Position numbers and translations under genes: made by a program
The notes under the pieces: generated by a model
Databases searched by the model: none
What the model was told of the DNA's origin: nothing
Seen by the model: only the letters and a program-made list of their open reading frames with translations
Shown here: positions 1 to 8,286 of the stretch, one piece after another
Position numbering within the stretch: the first letter of the stretch is position 1
How the letters are laid out: each line of letters begins with the position of its first letter
NCBI RefSeq assembly: GCF_040253585.1
Contig: NZ_JBELAU010000010.1
Coordinates: 265,567-329,566, forward strand
Direction: 5' to 3'
Length of the DNA: 64,000 nucleotides
From: Emticicia sp040253585
Lineage (GTDB): Bacteria > Bacteroidota > Bacteroidia > Cytophagales > Spirosomataceae

Positions 1-1100
1 AAGAAACAAATGATGGCAACGACCAAAAGCAAAACTTTTAATTCTTTTTCGGTTAGGTATTTTTGAGCGAGGACTAAAGTTAAAAATATAGTAATTAAGC
101 CATAAGAACCACTTCGAGTAGAGTCGAAAGTGGTGAGTGAGCCTATTAACATTGCCAACAATGCTCCCAAAATCGCCAAAAGTCTGAGCCAATCTTTGGT
201 TATTGAAAGGAAAAGAAAGGCTAATAAAATAAGTAGCCACCAACCCTCAAAAACCCACAAAAACTTGAAACCCCAAACTGGCCAACTTCCGCCAAACATT
301 TCGGCAAATTCACCAGGTTTGGTGGTATCGTGCATACCGAGTTTATCGACTAAGTAAAATTTACGAACTGCACCGTAAGCTACCCAAGCTGCCACAACGG
401 CCAAAATCTGTAAGTTTATTTGAATCTTGAATGGCTTGTCTTCTTTCCATTGCGGCACAAACCACCACCACAAAAACACCATTCCTGAGCCTACGCCGGC
501 ACGTTCATCGCCCCAAAAAGCCAATGATAAAAATATGAATATCAATAGCGGGTTCCGATAATAAATTGCCAAAAATAGAGCAAAATAGCAAAAAAAGTCG
601 CCATAAGTAGCATTGTCTATAAAAAAAGCAGCACCTATATAAGTAGAAGCAATGCCCAGAACTGCATAGAAAATACTTGATTTATCACTTATCGAACGCT
701 CCAGAAAATTGATAAGCATATAAAGAAATACAATTCCCAATATTAACTGCAAGCCATATAAAACGATACTTACGTGCTGTATGTGCAGTGCCTTTACGAA
801 TGCGGGCATCGTGAGTCTGAAAGTGCGGTTGTTCATTCCCGTAAATTCTGGGTAAGTCCAATTATAAGTGATGCTTGCAGCTCGGTCTTTGATGGTTTGA
901 TAGAGAAAATACTCTCGTTTTTCTTTTACTACGGCTGTGTAAAAATCAACAAAATGGCGAAGCGGAGAAAAATTATTAAAAAATGAAAGTAGCATAATGC
1001 CTACGGCTACTATCACAATTTTCGATTTCCATTTTGGTCCAGATAAAAACGAAGCAATTTTTACTTCAAAACGCTGATATAAATTTTCTAAAAGAGACAT
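1..1100 (-). CDS. multi-pass membrane protein, 3' end outside window
   Basis: An open frame of 366 codons begins with ATG at 1100 (MSLLENLYQRFEVKIASF) and continues without a stop past the left edge, so only the N-terminal part is seen. After about 27 residues comes a hydrophobic segment (KIVIVAVGIMLLSFF), then a roughly 75-residue non-membrane stretch, then at least six further hydrophobic segments (for example IVLYGLQLILGIVFLYMLI and LLIFIFLSLAFWGDERAG). The layout resembles polytopic glycosyltransferase- or polymerase-like envelope proteins, but no family motif is recognised. Function unknown; the reading frame itself is convincing because it is long, uninterrupted and membrane-like throughout. 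Confidence 0.8.
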   Translation of the reverse strand, partial: MSLLENLYQRFEVKIASFLSGPKWKSKIVIVAVGIMLLSFFNNFSPLRHFVDFYTAVVKEKREYFLYQTIKDRAASITYNWTYPEFTGMNNRTFRLTMPAFVKALHIQHVSIVLYGLQLILGIVFLYMLINFLERSISDKSSIFYAVLGIASTYIGAAFFIDNATYGDFFCYFALFLAIYYRNPLLIFIFLSLAFWGDERAGVGSGMVFLWWWFVPQWKEDKPFKIQINLQILAVVAAWVAYGAVRKFYLVDKLGMHDTTKPGEFAEMFGGSWPVWGFKFLWVFEGWWLLILLAFLFLSITKDWLRLLAILGALLAMLIGSLTTFDSTRSGSYGLITIFLTLVLAQKYLTEKELKVLLLVVAIICF

Positions 1101-1105
1101 TTTTT

Positions 1106-1136
1106 GAGTTCTGAGTGTTGAGTTCTGAGTTCTGAA
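1106..1136. repeat. GAGTTCTGA direct repeats
   Basis: Three to four tandem copies of GAGTTCTGA or GAGTGTTGA lie just upstream of the membrane-protein start. The same word, in direct and inverted orientation, recurs at 3928-4008 and 52078-52160. The rest of 1101-1333 shows no gene. Confidence 0.6.
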
Positions 1137-1333
1137 CGTGCCTTTTATAGAAGTAAAGGCTTCATAGTCAGGTGTTTATTGTATTTTTACTTTCAAATAA
1201 AAACACAAATATGCCTATTTATTCAATAAGAAGCCAAATAAAATCCCTTTGGGTTTTAAGACTGAATAGCATAATTTTAAAAAACGACTTTTACACCGTT
1301 AGGTATGAAACAAACGGAGGAGGTTTTCAAGCA

Positions 1334-1363
1334 TAAAAAAGCCCAAGATCAAATCTTAGGCTT
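1334..1363 (-). terminator. Rho-independent terminator overlapping a stop codon
   Basis: On the minus strand an 11-bp stem (AAGCCTAAGAT / ATCTTGGGCTT, with one G-U pair) with a 3-nt loop is followed by a run of T. The 5' arm contains the last codons and the stop of the upstream 80-residue gene. Confidence 0.75.
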
Positions 1364-1591
1364 GTAGTCTCTTGAATAGCTGAGGATTCTCTCAATCGCC
1401 GAATCTGATGGCGAGAGTTGAATTTTGTCCATGCCAGTTTTTAAGTCGGCACAGTCAAGGTAGAAATCGAGCAAATCTTTATCAAAAAGAAGTGCTTCTT
1501 CTACTAAAGAATTTTCTTGGATTGATGTTTCATTATACAAATAACGAACTACATCATTCTGCGTGCTGGTAAAGGTTTGTGTCATAAGCAT
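1349..1591 (-). CDS. small protein translationally coupled to ECF sigma factor
   Basis: An 80-residue acidic protein (alternative start at Met3, position 1585) overlaps the 3' end of the ECF sigma gene by about 38 nt in another frame and ends inside a terminator, so the two form a two-gene operon. No membrane segment or zinc-binding anti-sigma motif is seen. Its position immediately after the sigma factor suggests a regulator or partner of it, but this is inference from context only. The terminator placement and the overlap argue that it is a real gene rather than a chance frame. Confidence 0.7.
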   Translation of the reverse strand: MLMTQTFTSTQNDVVRYLYNETSIQENSLVEEALLFDKDLLDFYLDCADLKTGMDKIQLSPSDSAIERILSYSRDYKPKI

Positions 1592-2159
1592 ACGCTGATT
1601 TTCCCATCATTTTTCTAAGATTGATGAGAGCATAACGCATTCTCCCTAACGCCGTGTTGATACTCACGCCAGTTGCATCGGCAATTTCTTGGAACGACAT
1701 GTCATCGTAATGACGCATCACCAATACCTCACGCTGTTGGTCGGGTAATCGTTTGATTAAATCACGCAAGTGTTCGTGAGATTCACGCTTGATTTGCATT
1801 GATTCGATTGAATCTTCGGCAAATTCGAGGGTGTTAAACACATTACTTCCGTCTTCAAACACTACGGTCGGGTAGCGTTTCTCTCTACGGAAATAGTCTA
1901 TCGCAAGATTATGAGCAATTCGGAGTACCCACGGAAGGAATTTGCCTTCTTCATTGTATCGGCCATCACGTAAAACTTCAACTGCTTTGATAAATGTATC
2001 TTGAAGCAAATCTTCAGCCACGTATTGGTCTTTTACAACAAGGTAAATCGTGGTATATACTTTTGATTTGTAACGTTGAACAAGCGTAGCAAAAGCCTTT
2101 TCGTTGCCACGGATATACAATGAAACAAGCTCACTGTCGTTAACTTGGATTTTTCCCAT
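1554..2159 (-). CDS. ECF RNA polymerase sigma factor (RpoE-like)
   Basis: This 201-residue protein has the ECF sigma-70 two-domain layout. Region 2 spans about residues 22-95 (YKSKVYTTIYLVVKDQYVAE, the DLLQDTFIKA helix, FLPWVLRIAHNLAIDYFRR), and region 4 spans about residues 128-185 (LPDQQREVLVMRHYDDMSF and the HTH EIADATGVSINTALGRMRYA). It should direct RNA polymerase to a regulon of its own. Upstream at 2256-2287 a normal housekeeping promoter is visible on the minus strand. It is followed by an overlapping small gene that may modulate it. Family assignment is firm; the inducing signal and regulon cannot be read from the sequence. Confidence 0.95.
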   Translation of the reverse strand: MGKIQVNDSELVSLYIRGNEKAFATLVQRYKSKVYTTIYLVVKDQYVAEDLLQDTFIKAVEVLRDGRYNEEGKFLPWVLRIAHNLAIDYFRREKRYPTVVFEDGSNVFNTLEFAEDSIESMQIKRESHEHLRDLIKRLPDQQREVLVMRHYDDMSFQEIADATGVSINTALGRMRYALINLRKMMGKSAYAYDTNLYQHAE

Positions 2160-2255
2160 TTCAGTATTTCAATTTAGTTAACGTAGAGCTTTATGCCATA
2201 TTGTATATCAGTGTTTAAATTGTAGAAGAATTTTTGTTTTGTGTCGAAAGATAGA

Positions 2256-2287
2256 CAAAAATAATGATTCGTGTCAAGTGTTTCAAA
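2256..2287 (-). promoter_or_regulatory. Bacteroidota-type promoter for ECF sigma gene
   Basis: On the minus strand TTTG (2287-2284), a 20-nt spacer and TATTTTTG (2263-2256) match the Bacteroidota TTTG-N19/20-TAnnTTTG promoter about 100 nt upstream of the sigma gene start. Confidence 0.6.
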
Positions 2288-2376
2288 TAAAAAAAATCGT
2301 TAATGGTTTGTTAATATTCCAAATGAAATTTCGTTTTCATCGTTTTACACAAAATATTAGACAAAAACTGTACCAG

Positions 2377-2384
2377 TACTTTTG
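2377..2384 (+). promoter_or_regulatory. -7 box TACTTTTG upstream of OM barrel gene
   Basis: TACTTTTG fits TAnnTTTG. It lies about 113 nt before the ATG at 2498, and the more upstream in-frame ATG at 2384 would lie inside this promoter, which argues for the downstream start. No clear TTTG is present 19-20 nt further upstream. The rest of 2160-2497 shows nothing else. Confidence 0.45.
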
Positions 2385-2497
2385 TGCAATTTGAAAATTG
2401 TAAATATCTGATATTCAGATATTTAATATGGCATAATCGTGCATTGTTTTTTTCGGTATCATTTTTGCAATATTACACAAGTGAAATAATTATAATC

Positions 2498-3913
2498 ATG
2501 AAAAAAATGTTTGACTTTACTCGTAATTCTCGTCTGAAAAGTGATAAACTTCTTGCTGTCAATTCTTTAGCAGTGGCAGAAACTGATTTTGAAAAGGGCA
2601 TATTTAGCCTCGAAAAGCCTATTTATAACACTAAACTAAACAAAGTAATAATTGTACTTTTTTTAGTTTTCGGATTTTCAATTTCTCAAACTTTTGGGCA
2701 GCGTGACCAGATTACAACCCAAGCTGGTGAGAAAATCCGTTGTCGAATTTTAGATGAAACGCCTTCTCGATTCGTATATGCCTATCTTTCGCCTACTGGC
2801 AAAGTTTTAAGAAATGAAATCTTTAAAAATTTAGTCTCAGATTTTAAATATAATTTTTATCCGAGCGACATCGTAACTACTAAAGGAAATAAATTGCCCG
2901 ATGGTTTGGGCGGGGCAAGAGAAGAAAATGCTGCTACTACTCAGCGTGTCGATACTCGTAAAAGTGAGCCAACCAAAACAAAGAGTGAGTCGAAGAAAAA
3001 CGATAAAAATAATAAAGCAGCCGAAACAGAAGAAAAAACAGTGGCAAAAGAATCTTCATCTAAAAAAGATGCTGAGAAAGTAGAAAAAAATACTGAGACC
3101 ACACAAAAAGATGAAAAACCTAAAGTTGCTACAACAAAGGACAAAAAAGTAGCTCCTAAAAAAGAAGAAACGAAGCCAAAAAAGGAAGATGCCGCAGCGA
3201 AAAAAGAGGAAAAAGCAGTTGCTCCGATGGCTGCTCCGAAAGCGGATAATGAATTTAATAATTATCTAAAATGGCGAGTAGGAGGAAAAGGTGGTTTTGG
3301 TAATATGCTGGCCAAAATTCCTACTGAAAATGCAAGTGCTTATACATTATATCAAGAAAAGCTTTTGCGTGGCTTCACTTGGGGGCTTGATGCTGCTTAT
3401 TTTCCTGGTGATAATGTTGGTTTTGGTTTGATGTTTAATAATTTTCAGTCGAGCAATAAGGCTGATAATATTACTTATAGAAATGAAATTTTGAATAAAT
3501 TAGATACTGGAAGCATTGAAAATAAGCGTTCGATAAAATATGTTGGGCCAGTATTCTATTATCGTAAAAATATTGATTTCAAAACAATGGTAGTATTGGG
3601 GCTTTCGCCTGGAGTGTATTTCTATAAAGATAAAGGCTCTTACGATGGGGCAAGTTATACTTTCAGAGGAATGGACTTTGGTGCTTCGGCAACCCTTGGC
3701 ATTGATTTCTTGCTCGGAAACGACATCACAGGGCGTGATATTATTTTGAGTTTGGAAGCAGGCTATAGCTATGGTAAATTAAGAGCTATGGATTTTGTGG
3801 GAAATGGTCAAGCTGTAAACTTAGCCACACCAATTGACTTGAGCCGTCTTGATTTTACGATTGGTCTGAGATTTACTCGTTATCCGAAATATTTTAGATT
3901 GACTTCGTATTAA
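2498..3913 (+). CDS. outer-membrane beta-barrel protein with Lys/Glu-rich linker
   Basis: Start chosen at the ATG at 2498 (MKKMFDFTRNSRLKS), giving 471 residues; the upstream in-frame ATG at 2384 lies in the presumed promoter. About 48 N-terminal residues precede a hydrophobic segment (KVIIVLFLVFGFSISQTFG), which may be a late signal peptide or a membrane anchor. A globular region is followed by a low-complexity tract of about 110 residues of Lys/Glu/Ala (KKDEK, KKEET, KKEEK blocks), then a C-terminal domain with alternating aromatic strands ending in FTIGLRFTRYPKYFRL, typical of Bacteroidota porin-family barrels. Probably an envelope protein with a periplasm-spanning linker. Function unknown. 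Confidence 0.85.
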   Translation: MKKMFDFTRNSRLKSDKLLAVNSLAVAETDFEKGIFSLEKPIYNTKLNKVIIVLFLVFGFSISQTFGQRDQITTQAGEKIRCRILDETPSRFVYAYLSPTGKVLRNEIFKNLVSDFKYNFYPSDIVTTKGNKLPDGLGGAREENAATTQRVDTRKSEPTKTKSESKKNDKNNKAAETEEKTVAKESSSKKDAEKVEKNTETTQKDEKPKVATTKDKKVAPKKEETKPKKEDAAAKKEEKAVAPMAAPKADNEFNNYLKWRVGGKGGFGNMLAKIPTENASAYTLYQEKLLRGFTWGLDAAYFPGDNVGFGLMFNNFQSSNKADNITYRNEILNKLDTGSIENKRSIKYVGPVFYYRKNIDFKTMVVLGLSPGVYFYKDKGSYDGASYTFRGMDFGASATLGIDFLLGNDITGRDIILSLEAGYSYGKLRAMDFVGNGQAVNLATPIDLSRLDFTIGLRFTRYPKYFRLTSY

Positions 3914-3927
3914 ATAGTTATGAATGC

Positions 3928-4008
3928 AGAGTTCTGAGTTCTGGGTTTTCTTTGCGAAATTTTTTGCTGAACAACCACTCAGAATTCAGAACTCAGAATT
4001 CAGAACTT
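3928..4008. repeat. inverted GAGTTCTGA repeat; forms the end of menF
   Basis: A direct copy (GAGTTCTGAGTTCTGGG) is followed 30 nt later by inverted copies (CAGAATTCAGAACTCAGAA and onward). The inverted arm supplies the last codons and the stop of the menF-like gene on the minus strand. Same repeat family as at 1106 and 52078. Confidence 0.7.
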
Positions 4009-5299
4009 TTCCCAGCGTTTGCGTTTTCATTTCAGTTTCGTTCCATTCTTTTTCTGGATTTGAATCAGCCGTAATTCCGCAACCAGCATAGAGCGTTGCA
4101 ACGTTTCCTTCTATTTTCATTGTTCGTAGATTCACAAAAATGTGTGATTCTACCTGTCCCTCACTTGATTGTATATTTACTGGGCCAAGAAACCCACTGA
4201 AAAAATCACGGTCGTAGCCTTCATTACTCAAAATAAATTCAGTTGCTGGAATTTTTGGCATTCCACATACCGCTGATGTTGGATGCAGCAAATCAAGCAT
4301 GACTGTTGCCAATTGTGGAAAATTAATCGCTACAGTATCAATAATAATATCGGTGCGGAGGTGCATCAGATTACCAGCGATTACGGTTTTTGGCCCTTCT
4401 TCTTCAAATTCTCTGACTCTGATTTTCTTCAGACAATTGATAATATATCTCGTCACAAACGACTGTTCTTCAATTTCTTTTTGTCGCCACAAAGCCTCTG
4501 AAGGTTTTATTAGCTTTCCATCTGAATCATAAGCTGATTGTGTACCAGCCAATGCCATCGTACGGAAAATTCCTTCGGAATCTTGGCTAACCAATACTTC
4601 TGGCGAAGCTCCCATCCAAACAACCCCCAAATGTGGCAACGAAACCGCCGAAATAAATGCCGATGGATATGCTTTGCAAAGTTTATCGAATGTAGCAACT
4701 ACATCAAAATCGGGAGGTAAAACGAGTTGCTTGGTGCGAGAAAGCACAACTTTTTGGAAAATTCCGTTTTCGATTTCGGCGATGCCTTTTTCAACTAAAT
4801 CAATAAATTCTTGTTTGGTTGTGTGTTGGTTTGTGGTTTTGTTATCCGAAATGGATTTTAATGCTTGTATTTCACCATTCATCAATTCAATAAAGTGAGG
4901 GTTGAGTGCTGAAGGTGAAATAACTTCTTTAAAATCTTCGTTTTGAGTTGACTCGTTAGCGTTAAAAATATAATGAAGGTCGGCTTTTAAGAAAAATGTT
5001 TTTCCGCCATCAGGGTTGACAAATGGCGAAAAGGCAAAACCCGCACCGAGTTCTTCAAAATCTATTTTCGATTGTTGAGGAATTTCTTCAAACGAAGTCA
5101 AGAAATGTTTTTCGGACTGGCGTGGTAATCGCCAAATAGCCGTTGGAAAAGCCAAGTTTTTGGCGGCGTTCCAAAGGTTTTGACGAGAACTTTTATTTTC
5201 TATAATGGATGTTATCATGAAGTAATATAAAAATCTTTCAGCAGATTTTTTATTTTGCGAGAAAATCAATGTTACGAGCGAATTGAAAATTCGCTCCAC
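3986..5299 (-). CDS. menF: isochorismate synthase (MenF/EntC-type chorismate-utilising enzyme)
   Basis: The 437-residue protein carries the chorismate-binding domain in its C-terminal two thirds: VEKGIAEIENGIFQKVVLSR, the MGASPEVLV motif, RTMALAGT, HLRTDI and the LHPTSAVCGMPK segment, ending with the YAGCGITADSNPEKEW motif. These are hallmarks of enzymes converting chorismate to isochorismate, the entry step to menaquinone. Menaquinone is the usual respiratory quinone in this phylum, so MenF is favoured over a siderophore EntC role. The N-terminus (first 30-40 residues) is less certain, and a later start at Met27 is possible. The last residues (VLNSEF) are encoded by an intergenic-type repeat. 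It stands alone, convergent with the OM barrel gene. Confidence 0.88.
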   Translation of the reverse strand: MERIFNSLVTLIFSQNKKSAERFLYYFMITSIIENKSSRQNLWNAAKNLAFPTAIWRLPRQSEKHFLTSFEEIPQQSKIDFEELGAGFAFSPFVNPDGGKTFFLKADLHYIFNANESTQNEDFKEVISPSALNPHFIELMNGEIQALKSISDNKTTNQHTTKQEFIDLVEKGIAEIENGIFQKVVLSRTKQLVLPPDFDVVATFDKLCKAYPSAFISAVSLPHLGVVWMGASPEVLVSQDSEGIFRTMALAGTQSAYDSDGKLIKPSEALWRQKEIEEQSFVTRYIINCLKKIRVREFEEEGPKTVIAGNLMHLRTDIIIDTVAINFPQLATVMLDLLHPTSAVCGMPKIPATEFILSNEGYDRDFFSGFLGPVNIQSSEGQVESHIFVNLRTMKIEGNVATLYAGCGITADSNPEKEWNETEMKTQTLGKVLNSEF

Positions 5300-5451
5300 A
5301 GTTAATAAACAAAATTCAAAAGAAAATATTCCTAAAAATAGCAGAAGTTTTTTGGAATGTAGATATTCGTATGATTTTTGCTTGAAATTTAATTAGTCCA
5401 CCCTAAAAGATTTTAAAAAAAAACTTCTAAAATTTATAGATAAATAAAGCG

Positions 5452-6783
5452 ATGAATAAAATATTATACTTCCTGATAATGCTATCTTTTTCATCGTATG
5501 CAGCTGATGATAAGGGTATTAAGTTTACTCAAGGCTCATGGTCTGAGATTCTAAATGAAGCAAAAAAGCAAAACAAACTCATTTTTATTGATATCTACAC
5601 AACCTGGTGCGGGCCTTGTAAAATGATGTCGACCAAGGTTTTTACAGAAAATAATGTTGGTGAAAAATTTAATGAATCGTTTATCAATTATAAGATTGAT
5701 GCTGAAAAAGGCGAGGGGATCGAATTGGCCAAAACTTATGCAATTGCGGCTTATCCGACTTACTTATTTGTGAATGGTGGCGGTGAACTCGTCTATCGAG
5801 CAATGGGAGCAATGCCCGCTGAAAAATTTTTGGTCGAAGCCGATAAAGCAATTTTGGCAGGAAAAGGTTACAAATCGTCGGATGAATTGGAGAAAGAGTT
5901 TAAGGCGGGGAAACGTGATGCTGATTTTTTGTATGAATATATGAAGCGAAAAAGCTTAAACGGTGGCGAAAATGCAGCTTTATTAGAAGAATATTTAAAG
6001 GCGATTCCTGTATCTCAGCATAAAACCGAAAAAGTTTTGGCCTTGATTTCCGAAAACATCGGAACGATTGAGTCAAAGGCGTTTATTATTTTGCGAGATG
6101 CTCTGGATAGATATTTGAATATGACCGCCTCGCAGCAAAAATACGTACTGAATGGGATTTCAAAAGCCAAACGGAATACATTTAAAAAAGCCATTGATAA
6201 CCGAGATAAAGCATTGCTCGAAAGACTAATTGATGCCGTACAGGCAACATCATATAGCGAGGCTGGTTTTGAGGCCGAAGAAAAGCAATTTCGTTTAGAA
6301 TATGCCAAAATTACCCGTGATAGTGATAATTTTAAGAAGATTGCTACAAAAGAAACTGCTAAATTGATGGCAAAAACATCAGAAGATTTAGTAGCCGAAA
6401 CTCAACTAAAAATCATGAATTTTAAGGAGGGTGCAAAAGCTAAAAATTTAGACGAATCGACACCGCAGTTCAAAATGATTTTGGATAATTTGACCGATAA
6501 TGCCCAAAAATCAACTTCTTTTCAACTTAATGAATATGCTTGGGGATATGTGCAGATGATTAAAAATGAGAAAGACTTAGAAGAAGCCTTGAAGTGGTCG
6601 GAAAGGGCGATTGAATTGGTAGAATCGCCCGCAAATTTGGATACTTATGCTATTTTATTGAGCAAACTCGGTAGAAAGAAAGAAGCCATCAAGGCCGAGA
6701 AAAAGGCCATTAAACTCGCCAAAAAAGAAGGAGGTGATATCAAAGATTTACAACAAACACTGAAAGACATAAAGCGGAGTTGA
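5452..6783 (+). CDS. secreted thioredoxin-fold protein with helical C-terminal domain
   Basis: The 443-residue protein starts with a signal peptide (MNKILYFLIMLSFSSYA), followed by a thioredoxin domain at about residues 25-140 with the active site W52-CGPC-K and the cis-Pro motif AAYPTYLFV. The remaining 300 residues are helical and charged, ending in a TPR-like pair (ALKWSERAIELVESPANLDTY / LLSKLGRKKEAIKAEKKAI). The intact CxxC suggests a periplasmic thiol reductase or disulfide exchange protein that also binds partner proteins through the helical part. A second thioredoxin lipoprotein lies about 100 nt downstream on the same strand. Confidence 0.9.
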   Translation: MNKILYFLIMLSFSSYAADDKGIKFTQGSWSEILNEAKKQNKLIFIDIYTTWCGPCKMMSTKVFTENNVGEKFNESFINYKIDAEKGEGIELAKTYAIAAYPTYLFVNGGGELVYRAMGAMPAEKFLVEADKAILAGKGYKSSDELEKEFKAGKRDADFLYEYMKRKSLNGGENAALLEEYLKAIPVSQHKTEKVLALISENIGTIESKAFIILRDALDRYLNMTASQQKYVLNGISKAKRNTFKKAIDNRDKALLERLIDAVQATSYSEAGFEAEEKQFRLEYAKITRDSDNFKKIATKETAKLMAKTSEDLVAETQLKIMNFKEGAKAKNLDESTPQFKMILDNLTDNAQKSTSFQLNEYAWGYVQMIKNEKDLEEALKWSERAIELVESPANLDTYAILLSKLGRKKEAIKAEKKAIKLAKKEGGDIKDLQQTLKDIKRS

Positions 6784-6884
6784 GTGTTTTGACAGTTTTC
6801 TTCCATAATTTTTCTAAAAAGTAGGTTTTTGATAAAAAAGGCAAGGATTTTGTAAGTGATAGTATACAAAAAATAGTATTATTA

Positions 6885-7328
6885 ATGAGAAAAATGGTTT
6901 TAGCAATGAGCATCGTGTGTCTCGTTGTATTGGTGTATGCTTGTAGTAGAGGAAGTATAAAGCAGATAAGTTTTATAAAAAATACCGACAAAACAATGGA
7001 GCAGATGCTTGCACAAGCAAAAAGCCAAAAAAAAATCTTATTTGTGGATGTTTATACAACTTGGTGCGGTCCATGTAAGTGGATGGATGAAAATACATTC
7101 AGTGATGCTCGTGTGGGCGAAAAATTCAATAAAACTTTTCTGAATTATAAAGTTGATGGCGATTCATTTGAAGGTGTAAATGTTGGTATTATCTACCGAG
7201 TAAATTCATATCCGACCTATCTATTTATTGCTCCTGATGGGAAAGTTATTCATCGAATTGAAGGAATGATGTCAGTTGAAGGTTTGGTTCAAGAAGCTGA
7301 TTTTGTGGTAAATCGTGCTTCTAAGTAG
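6885..7328 (+). CDS. thioredoxin-fold lipoprotein
   Basis: This 147-residue protein has a lipoprotein signal (LVVLVYAC, lipidated Cys20) and a thioredoxin domain with TTWCGPCKWMDE and the cis-Pro motif NSYPTYLFI. It closely resembles the N-terminal domain of the preceding 443-residue protein, including the shared phrase ARVGEKFNKTFLNYKVD, so the pair is probably a tandem duplication of which one copy lacks the helical extension. It is probably anchored at the inner or outer membrane, acting on periplasmic thiols. Confidence 0.9.
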   Translation: MRKMVLAMSIVCLVVLVYACSRGSIKQISFIKNTDKTMEQMLAQAKSQKKILFVDVYTTWCGPCKWMDENTFSDARVGEKFNKTFLNYKVDGDSFEGVNVGIIYRVNSYPTYLFIAPDGKVIHRIEGMMSVEGLVQEADFVVNRASK

Positions 7329-7586
7329 TTTTTTGGGTGTTTCAAAAAGTAAGAATACGTAAAAACCCCTAACGAATCACGTATTTTTACGCTATCATCG
7401 GAAAGTGTTAGGCTCTATATTTGCAATATGCTTTGTTAAGCCATGAAATACAGCTAAATCCAACTTTTGCAAAGTCTCTGATGAACCTAAAATAACTCTT
7501 GCTGATGTAAAATTCAGCTGTGAAACTAAGAATAATAACGATTTTCCGCTGCCACATCCAAACATATAACAAAGGCCATGAAAAGT

Positions 7587-7629
7587 AAAAAAGCCCAATT
7601 TTTGCTGAGAAAATTGGGCTAATTTTTTT
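7587..7629. terminator. bidirectional terminator
   Basis: An 11-bp stem (AGCCCAATTTT / AAAATTGGGCT, 7592-7620) is flanked by A-rich and T-rich tracts on both sides. It serves the minus-strand thioredoxin gene and probably the plus-strand genes. The remainder of 7329-7641 contains no convincing gene. Confidence 0.8.
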
Positions 7630-7641
7630 GTAGATAACTAA

Positions 7642-8199
7642 TCAAAGTTTTGGAAGTGCGTTTTTGAATACTTCTTTATAAGTACCGATTTTATACTGCT
7701 CGAAAGGCTCTTTTTTATTATAATCTCCGCCCAGATACGTTACGATTTCGTGAAATGCCTTCGCATTTAAGTAGCCAGGTAAAGGCTGTATCATGTTATA
7801 TTGAGCATCCAAAAAAACAGTTGTTGGATAACTCATTTTTCCTTGTAAAAGTGCAATAGCTGCTTGATTTGCTCCGCTGTTGGCGTCAAAAACATACTTT
7901 GTATTACCAACGATGATGTCTTGCTTCGATTCTGCATCGAGTTTCACCATGTAGAAGTTTTTGTTCAAATAATCAATCACTTCGGGGTTTGTGTAAGTTT
8001 CTCGATCCATTACCTTACACCAACCGCACCAAGCCGTATAAACATCAATGATGGTTTTGCGAGGCTCTTTTTGGGTGCGAGCGTAGGCTTCCTGAATCGT
8101 GAGCCACTCAACTTCTTTTTTCTTGACTGGTGTTTTTTGCTGACCAAATATGTTGCCTGATAAGCCGATTAATGCTATAAAAAGATATATCTTCTTCAT
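7642..8199 (-). CDS. secreted thioredoxin-like protein (DUF255-type, CGWC)
   Basis: The 185-residue protein begins with a signal peptide (MKKIYLFIALIGLSGNIFGQ). The thioredoxin-like domain contains IIDVYTAWCGWCKVMDRETY at about residues 50-70 and the cis-Pro motif MSYPTTVFLD. The CGWC active site is intact. It is the third thioredoxin-fold protein within 3 kb but less similar to the other two, so it is unlikely to be a recent duplicate. Predicted periplasmic thiol-disulfide exchange. Confidence 0.9.
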   Translation of the reverse strand: MKKIYLFIALIGLSGNIFGQQKTPVKKKEVEWLTIQEAYARTQKEPRKTIIDVYTAWCGWCKVMDRETYTNPEVIDYLNKNFYMVKLDAESKQDIIVGNTKYVFDANSGANQAAIALLQGKMSYPTTVFLDAQYNMIQPLPGYLNAKAFHEIVTYLGGDYNKKEPFEQYKIGTYKEVFKNALPKL

Positions 8200-8286
8200 T
8201 GCTGTGATTTTTATGATAAAACGTTTTCGCTCAAAAGTTTATTATTCTGATACTAAATTGCAAAAATTATACCGAAAAATCAAAAA

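Noticed and set aside
7395..7598. 67-residue minus-strand frame containing GSGKS
   Set aside because: The P-loop-like word is isolated, no ATPase context follows, and the frame begins within the arm of a terminator. Probably chance.
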